From: Smallanthus sonchifolius
Lineage: Eukaryota > Streptophyta > Magnoliopsida > Asterales > Asteraceae
Assembly (NCBI GenBank): GCA_023525975.1
Contig: CM042042.1
Coordinates: 8,811,501-8,875,500 of the forward strand
Direction: 5' to 3'
DNA: 64,000 bases
In this document: positions 24,848 to 34,600 of the stretch, one piece after another
How the letters are laid out: each line of letters starts with the position of its first letter
How positions within the stretch are numbered: position 1 is the first letter of the stretch
The notes under the pieces: generated by a model
Database searches by the model: none
What the model saw: only the letters and a program-made list of their open reading frames with translations
Told to the model about the DNA's origin: nothing
Made by a program: the position numbers and the translations under genes

Positions 24848-24916
24848 TGTAAGAATCGAACCCGGATCAATTGAGATAGAGACAAGAGTCTTAACCACTA
24901 CACCACTAAGATGTTC
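24848..24916 (-). other. tRNA-like A-box/B-box module
   Basis: On the minus strand TGGTGTAGTGGTTAAGA (excellent A box) is followed about 33 bases later by GGGTTCGATTC (excellent B box), the spacing of a real tRNA. The acceptor stem does not pair convincingly and a T-rich tail follows. This suggests a tRNA-derived SINE head or a tRNA-like module of another element. Confidence 0.45.
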
Positions 24917-25860
24917 GTTTAATTTTTCAAACGTTAAATACAAAAACTATAGTTTATAAGTGTAGGTGGCCATTTCCCATTAGCCATCGACACTCTCATT
25001 TAAGGGTTTAGTAATAATTGTCGTAACATCATTATTTATGTATTTTGATTATCAAGTAAAATATGGTCAAAAGTCTTCTAGAACCTATTTAAGTAAGCAA
25101 CCATAGAGACATAACAACCACCTCTATGTTTTTATATATTTCTTTCTTTTAAGTTCTTTTATTATATATTTATTCAAACCTAAAATTTAGTTACAAATTT
25201 TTTTTTTCTAAAATCTATATATTATATATTTATCTAATTTATTTTAAATAACTTATTTTATTATCATTTTATCCTTAATGAACCAATTAAAACATATTTA
25301 CATATATCACCTTCCTAAATATTGATGTGGACAATTGGGTAATTTTAAATTAATTGAAGAAATATATAATTAAAGTTAGAGGTTAGGGATATATGTAATT
25401 TAGAAGTTTAATAGGGGGAAATATGAAAAAAAAAAAAAAAAAAAAAAATCTTTAAACTGTAACAGCCGTAGGCTGACACACCCAGGATTATATTGTAATA
25501 AAGTGTAATTAGTGGGCTTAAAAGATATTACTTTTCATTCCACTAACCACAGCAAGTTAATCTTTGTGTGTCCTTCCTTCTTAACCACCTTTCAGTTCCC
25601 TGTTTATATAACACAGATTACTAATCACAGCAAACTTTAATAATTATTGTTTGATCCACAAATATGGATGCGTAAAGAAGAACAACAATTATTTTCTTTT
25701 GCTTGTCTTGGCATATATCACGAAGGCTACAATTCGAAGGTTTTATTATTTTTCTGTTTATTAAATTGTAGAACAATGAAGAATATTTAGTTCATAGTTT
25801 TTTATGATGAATTTGATAGTGACGGTATTATTATGTTTGGTTAAATGGCTTCCTCCGGGC
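24917..25860. other. Intergenic with a 22-base A run
   Basis: AT-rich; a poly-A run lies at about 25427-25448. No gene or clear repeat seen. Confidence 0.5.
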
Positions 25861-25867
25861 GGACGAG

Positions 25868-26080
25868 GGGTAAGCAAACCTTAACCGTTAACCGATAACT
25901 GAAGCGTCACCGACACTGATAACCGAAATTAACCGACAGCTGTGGTTAAGGTTCTTTGATTAACCGATCAAGCGGTTATGGTTATGGTTATGGTTACGGT
26001 TAAGGGTGTCCCATAACCGAACCGAACCGATACAACCCTATGCATAAGATATATGAACAAAATATAAGTGATTTCCCCAA
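25868..26080. repeat. Dispersed CCGAACC/GGTTATGG repeat, copy 1
   Basis: Shares an inverted counterpart at about 57868-58072: GGTAAGCAAACCTTAACCGT, ACCGATACAACC, TATGCATAAGATATATG and AAAATATAAGTGATT all recur there on the other strand. It is a dispersed element, possibly a DNA-transposon end; class unknown. Confidence 0.6.
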
Positions 26081-26948
26081 TTCGTTATGGTTAAGGGTGC
26101 ATAAAATATATATTCATAAATATATGCACAAATTTTTTTGTCCATTTTCAAATAAATTTGTAGACAACTAAAGCATTAATTATGAATTTATGACTAGAAA
26201 AAATATAATATTACTAAAATAATCTCAGGTATTTTACTAAAAAAAATATAATTCATGATTACGGAACGAAAGTGTTTTATTAACCGAAATTAATCGCAAC
26301 CGGCCCATAACCGACGGTTAACCGAACAAGTGGTTATGGTTATGGAAGAGGGCATAACCGACTACGCGTTTACGGTTATGGAAGAGGGCATAACCGACTA
26401 CGCATTTATGGTTATGGAAGAGGGCATAACTGACTACGCGTTTATGGTTATGGAAGAGGCCAAAACCAACCCATAACCGACTTTGCACGCCCCTACGGCA
26501 CAGGTTATCAAATGAGCAATCCAGATTTGAGGCTCCTATGGTAGTGGAGGGTAACGTATTGGGTTCATATTTTAGTTGGTATTTCTACTTTTTTAGCCCA
26601 AAGGTTGATCAAAACATCAAAGGTTGATCAAAACATCCACAATCTATGACTTCCCAACATCTCATGGTTATATTGTGTTGTTTGCTTGGGTTCTAGGAGT
26701 CTCAAACTCAGCTCTGTTTTATGTCTCCCCTCTTTTATTTCTGATTCATGTGTATACAAAATTGCTGGCATTTGAGATGCTTCAAAATGGACTAAACATA
26801 AACTTCCATAGGGATCATGTACAAACTAAAAAGTACATGTTTGCAATGACAACAATTAATTTACAAACTAAGAAGAAGTAGCAAACACAGTTTAGAAAAC
26901 AAAAAAGAAATTAAAAGAAAATGAAGTTTATTTATGAACCGCATGATA
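26081..26948. repeat. Intergenic with a short 41-bp tandem repeat
   Basis: About four units of roughly 41 bp (26326-26475) contain GGTTATGGAAGAGGGCATAA then CCGACTACGCG. The rest, up to the cyclase stop codon, shows no gene I can support. An 85-residue frame at 26624-26881 has no recognisable domain. Confidence 0.55.
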
Positions 26949-28999
26949 TCACTTGATGAGGATGCATCTTATGGGAGATCCCTCTGCTCCTAGCAACCTT
27001 AATGGTAGGCAATGCACATTATATATCCCTGCTTCTATGTCTTCAAGTTTCAAACCTTCTACAAGAATGATCTCCTGAGAGGAGGAGCACACATATGTAG
27101 TCGCAGTGTTAAAAATGTCCACTACTTTACACATAGATTAAGTATGTTAAGAGTATACGTCTTACCCTGCTCTCTAAGAACACAAGATGAGAAGGAATAA
27201 GATCATCATATGCAGCAACTGACAAGTAATCAATCCCTGCAAAATAAGATCAAATGACTCATCGGACAGGGGCTGAACATCCCCCCCCCCCTTTTGCTTA
27301 GAAGTACTGATTTCGGCCCACTAGTTTTATTGCATATTAGTTACGGTGTTTGGGCCCCTCCTAATTCAGACCAAAAGCCCAAATTTATTCCGCAAATCCA
27401 AAGAATCGCATCATTTTTGGGATTTATCGTCTTTATTTGGTGAAAAAAAATTTGGTTTTTTTATGTGTAATATTTTCGGCCCCCCAATTTAATTGTTCAA
27501 GTTCCGCCACTGTCATCAGAATGGAAGTAGCGTATATATTTCATGATTTTAGTGCAGGTATATCAACTGTATTTGATTAATTTTTTTAATTAAATGAACA
27601 CAACAAAGCCTCCCAGTAGTGAAAGTGAGTTTTACCAACAAGTTGGATGTCAGTGTTGTCCTTCAGCCACTGGGCTCCGTCCTTCATAAATCCCACATAG
27701 CTTGTGTCAAATTGCTTTTTCCACATTAGCCGCCTGAAATTTATGATCCGAAAAATCAAAAGTCGAACAAAATTTTAACGAAGCGGAGACCAAAAAAGTT
27801 GAAGGTTACCTATCAGTGTTCAATGTTCTGAAAAGCACACGCCTTACTCCCCTGGGAATGTGCAAGGACTTCATAACTTCAGCTGAAATAATTTAATAAA
27901 TAATTTATATTGTTCGGCGACCACAGACGATAAGTAAAAGTGGCCCCCACAGTAAACATAGCGCTCTAACTGCTGGAAAATCAATATTTCAAACATTTAA
28001 TGATATTCTTTTGTATCACTTAAACCACCACCCAGTCCGGAAAGAAAATAAAAAAGGCCACTTTTGAGTTTTGCTTAGAATAATTTGTAGAATGTATATA
28101 TACATGTTTCATCAAGATGACATGTTATTGGTTTAATTTTAATCAGAGAAGGGAAGTATCATTCTTTAAAACACCAAAAAGACAACTTGCAAGAAGAAAA
28201 GTGTTATGATAGGTAACGTAGCAAAAGCATTTGAAGATTGCTTATGCTTTATACAGATGTACACATATGTATTGATTGGCATAAACAATTATTTAAGATT
28301 AAAGGTAAAGAACCATAACTGAATTAGTACCTGTTATGTTCTTGTCCCGTGGAACATCAACTAATAATGCTGGGCCTACAGTAAAAAAATACAGGATTTA
28401 TAGCTAAAATTCTTATAGGTGAATCTCTAAAACTTGCTAGTTAGTTAGTAACACAACTATCTATCATACAAGAATTTCAAAACCGTGTTTTGATCAAGCA
28501 TATAACCTTCATTCATAATAAATAATAATCTAATAAAAATAACAGTGTATTATATCTCTGTACGAATCCGTTTAATACCATTGAGTACTTCCAAGTCAAG
28601 ACTATCAATATCAAAGCCTGCTTCATAGTAATTTTGAAACATATGTCCAGGTGCATCAACATGAGTGCCAGAATGAGCAGGTAACTTTATAACCGAAAAG
28701 TTATAATCCGACCCGTTTTTCATGCTTTCATGGAGTTTAAGGTACTCATCCTCAATCCCATCTTCAGATATCCCAGAAGGTGTTCCCGAAGTAATCCTAT
28801 GTGTAATATCATATATTTTCCCATTTCCATGAACTTCCCTCCTCGGAGGAATCAACGCACTGCCAATACTACCACAAGACTCCTTATCATCACCGTATAG
28901 AGGCGGGTAGGCGCTATTTTGTAATGAAACAATCATAGAAGGTAGCAAAAGCATGAGACATATAAACTGAGGATTCACCTTTCTTGCCAACATCTTCAC
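26949..28999 (-). CDS. Cyclase-family protein, locus 1 (proximal first exon)
   Basis: Six exons, all GT-AG and in frame: 28999-28579, 28375-28331, 27882-27810, 27733-27636, 27236-27166, 27074-26949. They total 834 bp, encoding 277 residues. An N-terminal hydrophobic segment (about residues 11-25) looks like a signal peptide. The family metal-binding motif HxGTHxDxPxH is intact (H109, H113, D115, H119). Later parts carry VDVPRDKNIT, RVLFRTLNTDR, FDTSYVGFMKDGAQWL, IDYLSVAAYDD and LPLRLLGAEGSPIRCIL. The family (PF04199; kynurenine-formamidase-like, including the Arabidopsis CYCLASE proteins) binds divalent metal; the substrate of the plant members is not settled. The neighbouring first exon 30056-30476 could replace exon 1. 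A small hAT-like element sits in intron 4. Confidence 0.9.
27267..27512. mobile_element. hAT-like MITE in cyclase intron 4
   Basis: 246 bp, with ends CAGGGGCTGAACATC and (inverted) CAGTGGCGGAACTTG. It is flanked by TCATCGGA (27259-27266) and TCATCAGA (27513-27520), an 8-bp duplication with one mismatch, as expected for hAT. A C run lies just inside the left end. It lies between exons 4 and 5 and does not touch a splice site. Confidence 0.75.
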
Positions 29000-29476
29000 T
29001 AACCTAAACAGTTTGTTAATATCTTAGGGTCTTTTAGAAGCACACTGAAGTTAAATATGTGGTGGTGGTTTGAAAAGAATCACCTTTCACTATCCTGCTT
29101 GCATAATCTATAGCCACACTAAATTTAACACAACCACACCCACTCCCCCCCCCCCCCCCAAAAAAAAATAAATAAATAAATAAGAAAAGAGCACCATCCC
29201 ACCCCACAAAAATCCAAGAATAGCTCAGATAAATCACATGACAGGTTGCCATCCTTATTCCACCTAGCATACAGGACATTCTTGTCAAGTGATGTTGTTT
29301 TGAGTTTGGCACAGAACACTAGAAACTCAATTATTCAGAAAAATAAAGGACAAATATAATGAAATACATGAACTTTAAAAAATTCCCAAAAAAACAAAGG
29401 ATCCATGTCAAAGTGAAGTAGACAAGTTGCCTTGGTGCTCAGCATAATTATCTTCAGAATCGACCAATCTTTTAAC

Positions 29477-29814
29477 CTTGGTTTTAAAAAAAGTGCCTCA
29501 GGAGCGAGGCGTGAGGCACTTGAGGCGATCAGGAAAACGCCCCAGGGCCTTGAGGCGACGACTCATGACATCTGGGTCAAAATTGGTCAAGATTGGGGTT
29601 CGTAGGAGAGTGATACGTATAAACAACCAAAGAGATTATGAACGTTTTATATGATAAAATAAAAAAAGGCCGAGGTGTAAAAATAATGAGACAGGTGCAG
29701 CTTTTAAATGTACATAAGGCTTATTTAGTTGTACATAAAGCAATGCCCCACACCTCACGCCTCGGCTTTTGAGACCTAAACGCCTCAGGGCGCCCAACTC
29801 CTATTAAAACCAAG
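29477..29814. mobile_element. hAT-like MITE in cyclase intron 1
   Basis: 338 bp, with inverted ends CTTGGTTTTAA and perfect 8-bp flanking repeats CTTTTAAC (29469-29476, 29815-29822). The subterminal region is rich in GAGGCG/CGCCTC words. It lies between the two candidate first exons of cyclase locus 1. Confidence 0.8.
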
Positions 29815-30055
29815 CTTTTAACTGAATTAAATGTTGTTTTCTTGATCTGGAAATTCTACAAAATAAGTTACTCCATATGTCCCAAAAGACTACTACTTTT
29901 GATTGTAAAATCCAAACAAATTTTGTTATGAATCTAAAAAAAATAGTCCTACTAAAATGAATGATATTTAAGTTGAAAATCAACTAACCAAAGATGAAAA
30001 TTTCACACAGGCATTTTATCAAACAGGTTACACGCATCAACCATCATTAACTCAC

Positions 30056-30476
30056 CATTAAGAACACGAAGGTCAAGCGTGTCAACATCAAAACCCGCAT
30101 CAAAATAGTGATCATACACGTGTCCCGGAGCATCCACGTGGGTCCCAGTGTGTGTAGGCATCTTCATCTCAGAATTGTTAGCGAGTGAGCCGTTCTTCAT
30201 ACTGGCCGGAAGCCGGAGGAACTGTCCAAGTCCGTCGTCGGATCCCCATGAAGGCATGTCGGGATGGTATTGATGGCTTATGTCAAATATATGACCGTCG
30301 TCATACACTTCTTTGCGGACAGGGGACAGTCTGATGCCGTCGTCTAGCTCGCAGGGTGTCAGTGTGGGTATAAACGGAGATGGGTATGCATCGTCGGCGA
30401 CAGAAGATGCGGCGGAAACAGAGTATGTGACGAGGGTTGTAACAAGTATGGCGGCTGCCATGTTTGCTGTAGCCAT
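30056..30476 (-). CDS. Distal first exon of cyclase locus 1
   Basis: ATG at 30476 opens a 421-bp exon ending CTTAATG|GTGAGT at 30056, the same length and phase (1) as the proximal first exon 28579-28999. It encodes a signal-peptide-like start (MAAAILVTTLVTYSVSAASS), the segment DDAYPSPF and the complete HxGTHxDxPxH motif (H109, H113, D115, H119). No exon 2 follows before 28375, so it either splices to the shared exons 2-6 or is an orphan. Its protein is closer to exon 1 of locus 2 (52881-53283) than to the proximal exon. Stretches of the intron below it (29380-29480 and around 29275) match intron 1 of locus 2, which favours one gene with two alternative first exons. Confidence 0.75.
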
Positions 30477-31609
30477 TGATAGAGCTCAAGCAAGACGAAG
30501 GGCTTCAACCCCTCAATTGTATCAGTTACTTAAATTGCATATAAGCCATCCAACTATCATAAAAGTACACACGAGCCCCTATACATGTTAGGTTGTAAAA
30601 TAAACTACCGGCTCGAGTTATTGACTAGAGGCTTAAATGAAATAAAAAGTTAGTGAGTTATAACTCATCACAAGTCACCTGCAATCGATGATCGAGTTAA
30701 AAAAGTTTTAAACCTAACTAAAACAATAAAAAACTGATAGACTAAAATAAAACTAATTATTAACGCTCGTTTCTTCTGTATACCTACCGATCTATATATA
30801 AATTAGTTATTCGAGTTATAACTCATCATAAGTCACCTACAATCAAGGTTCAAAAATAAGTAACAAAAACTTTCGTTTGGTAATTTTATTAAAAATGAAG
30901 AAGAATGGACGTCTTTTTTTCAAATTAAGTATATAAAATTGATGAAAATGTAAAAAATTTGATCCTACCCTTTTTTTCTATTCTGAATTTTGGTAACACC
31001 AATACTTCTTTGTATCCTTATGATATCGGATAAAACGATGTTATTCCTGACACTTATATTTACTTTGTTCGTTAGGTGTGTATTTGTGACAATGACACGT
31101 CATTGTTATAATATGTCACCGACGGTGGAGGTTGGTTTGTCCGTCCCCAAAGATGCTCATGGACGGAGACATGGTCCCAACCACTCCTTACAACGTTTTA
31201 TTGAAAATAATTTTATGTAACTGTATGGAAAAATAACCACATGTCCATTATTGATATTTAAAATCAAATGTGATATGACGTCACACTGTTATGGACCAAG
31301 TTTTGTCCATAGTACGACGTGCTCCAAGACTACTAATATAGAACCAAAACTCAAGCATATATAAGATGTATATCGGTTAGCTTAAAACGAAGATGAATAC
31401 AAGTTAAAAGAAAACAAAGTTTATCGAACAAAAGTTGAAGCTAAACATCATCAAACAACATCACTGCTCCCAAACAGAGGTAATTTTAGCAACAAAACTT
31501 TGTGTGGGATCAGAATGTTGCAACATGTTTGAGATGTCCAGTACCGAATGTTGGATACGAGAGCCGAGGTGCGACATTTTGTATGGGATCTACTACTACT
31601 GTTGTAGTA
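30477..31609. other. Intergenic between the two cyclase loci
   Basis: Upstream of the locus 1 distal exon and downstream of the locus 2 stop, so it should hold the promoter of one and the 3' end of the other. A repeated TAACTCATCA(C/T)AAGTCACCT word occurs near 30660 and 30820. No further gene seen. Confidence 0.5.
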
Positions 31610-34600
31610 TCACTTGATGAGGATACATCTTATGGGAGATCCTTCTGCTCCAAATAACCTTAATGGCAAGCAATGGACATTATATATTCCTGCGTCTGCA
31701 TTGTCAAGTTTCAGACCTTCAACAAGAATGATATCCTAAGACCACACAAAATAGCAGTGTTAATAATGTCGACTAGACAAATAACCTAGACACCTTCTCT
31801 AAGTACATTATTAATCGATATTGCAAGATGACTCACCCTGCTCTTGAAGAAGACGCGATGAGTAGCAACAGAATCAACGAATGCAGCAACTGATAAGTAA
31901 TCAATACCTACAAGATGAGAACGATAGACTGATTATGAACACATTTACTCCGCCAGAGAAGTGAGTGTGTGAGAGAAAGAGGGAGGGCATTTTACCAACA
32001 AGTTTGATATCGGTGTTGTCCTTGAGCCACTGGGCTCCATCCTTCAAGAACCCGACATAGCTTGTGTCAAATTGCTTTTGCCACATCAGCCGCCTGCAAA
32101 TAATGAGTTAAAAATTTCAAAATGTAAAGCAAAAGAGAATTTTAATTAAATTGGAAGTGCTCTACTATTTAGTTAACATTCTTTTTTTATTTCTACCTTA
32201 CCCTGGTCTGTAATCGGGTATACCCTGTGGAGGGATGGCAGAGATGAGGTGGCTGTAGAAACAAAGACTGATTGCTACAAAATTCTCTAAGTACAAATGC
32301 AGCTAATCTCAGAGTTTGCTGCTGACCTACAAACTGCTGCGAACAAGCTTATCTGCTGCGGATACTTGTTCTCCTGCTGAAGAACAAATCTGCTGCGGAT
32401 AGCCTTATCCGCTGAAGACCAAAGTTGCTGCGGATAGGCTTCTCAGCAGCATCAACACTTGATGTTGCTGACAGGCAAATCATCAGCAGCTTTGGATGGT
32501 TACATCTTGCTGCTGATCATCACCTTTGCTGCTGACAGCCGTGTGCCTTGAAGACAAATCGTCGCAGCTGACTATCCATGCCAAGCGTCACTGACAACTT
32601 TCTGCAAAAGCAACTGACACACTCAAAGCAGAAGGTACCGCAATGGCACAACCAATGACGGACAACAATGCTCTTCTCCAGACATGCAAGCAATAATGCA
32701 TAAAGAAGACGCTTCAATAAAGTTAACTAGTTATAGACAAAACGTGTAATAATTAGCTACATACAACTGATCAACGGTCTGTGTTAGATCTGATCCTTAG
32801 AATCAAGGGGTTGTCTTGATTCTAAGTGAGTATAAATAATCTGTAAACACTTCATTGTAAGTGTGCTTTTAGTGCTTCGAAATAGAGTTTTCATTTGTAA
32901 TCGTTTATCTGCAAAAGCTTAATACAACAGTGTTCTTATCAGTATTCTTTCTGTTTACTCGATTATAATTGTGCAGTTGATATTGTTTCCGCCAATCTCA
33001 ACTAAGAACAAAACCATCTTGTAATTTCACGATCCTACAAGTGGTATCAGAGCTTTGGCTCAGATTAAACAAACTTACACTTTTTTAATCACTTCTGGTT
33101 CTATTCTAAACTCTCTCTTTCATTAAGTCACCAAAAACAAAGATGGCACGGAGCAATGTGTTTGAAGACATAGGCAGCATCAACCGACCACCAAGATTGG
33201 TATCTGGGGAAGACTACGACATGTGGAAGAATCGCATGGAAAGCTTTTTTTGTTATCAGGAGTACGGAATGTGGAAATCCATCAGGGGTGGACCCTACAC
33301 TCCCATGGTGGCCTCTGCTGACTCTGGAGAACCACTAGTTCCAAAGGAGCCCTCCAAGTACTCAGAAGAGGACATAAAGAAGATGGAGGTGGACTTCAAG
33401 GCACTAGGAGCTATCCAAATGTGCCTTCGAAATGAAGTTTTTCATAACTTCAGAAGTTACAAAACTGCTAAAGAGCTCTGGGTGTCTCTTGAGAAGATGT
33501 TTGCTGGCTCAGAGGAAGTCAAAGAAAATAGAAGGGACATCCTGAAGCAGCAGTATGAAAACTTCGTCTGGAAGGAAGGTGAGTCACTAACTGTTTTGTA
33601 TAACAGGTATACTTACCTGGTGGGAGAACTGCAGTGCTCCAAAGTAAAGCTACAGAATGAAGATATTCTCAAAAAGTTTATCAGATCTCTCCCGAGCTGC
33701 TGGACACTATATACAGTGTCTATAAGAAGAACGGAGAACTTAAAAACTCTCCAGATGACTGAGCTCTTTGGAATGCCAAAAAACTTATGAGCTAGAGATG
33801 ATTCAGGCAAAAGAAAGAAGCTCGAGCTACCAAACAGCCTCAACATCTACCACCACCTCCTCTGCCCTCCATTCTGAGCACTCGGGTCCTAGTTCAAGTA
33901 ACTACTATCCTCCCATCATCACTCATCCTCAAACTCCAATCTCTCAAACAAACAGCTCACCATTTCTCCTAGAAGCTCCTCCTCAAACATCAACCTCTGC
34001 TGCTTTTGTTTCTGAAAACTTAAGCAACATGTCCTTTATCAAGGAGGATCTGGAATGCTTTCATCCAGATGATTTAGAAGAAATGGACATACAGCACTCA
34101 TATGCCATGCTCTCTATAAGAGCAAAAAGGTTCTACTCTAGAACCGGAAGACCCATTCCAAGTAACAACTCCAACACCAGAGTTGGCTTGGATAAAAGCA
34201 AACTAAGATGTTACAACTGTAACCTACTGGGTCCCTTTGCTAGAGAATGCAAGGCACCAAGAGCAAATCCAGCTACTTCTCAGTCAAGACAAGCTCACCA
34301 AGCCTAACCCAGACAACAACAACAACCTACTCCTCCAGTTCAAACTGCAGCCTGTGCAACTGTTGGAACTTCTGAGTTCGACTGGAGCTTTCAATATAAA
34401 GAACTGCTTGTCAACAATCAAGCTCTAATGGCAGACACTACAGAGATACCACCTCAGGTATTTGAACATCTCTGCTCTCAAGCCTGTATTGATAAAGTTT
34501 TGGGTTATAGAAAGCATAACCAAAACTTTATAGATCAAAATGAAGAGTTTCATCAGATGAAATCTGAGTTCAAAAAGGTTGAAAATACTTATAAAGAAAA

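Noticed and set aside
24848..24916. Functional tRNA gene
   Set aside because: Boxes are good but the acceptor stem does not pair, so only a tRNA-like module is supported.
26624..26881. 85-residue hydrophobic ORF downstream of cyclase locus 1
   Set aside because: No recognisable domain, no paralogue in the window, and the AT-rich composition allows such frames by chance.
30056..30476. Independent, complete third cyclase gene
   Set aside because: Only exon 1 is present; no own exons 2-6 exist between 28999 and 30056.
32520..32717. 65-residue ORF repeated at 38389-38586 (minus)
   Set aside because: Located in the two copia LTRs on the antisense strand; repetition is explained by LTR identity.
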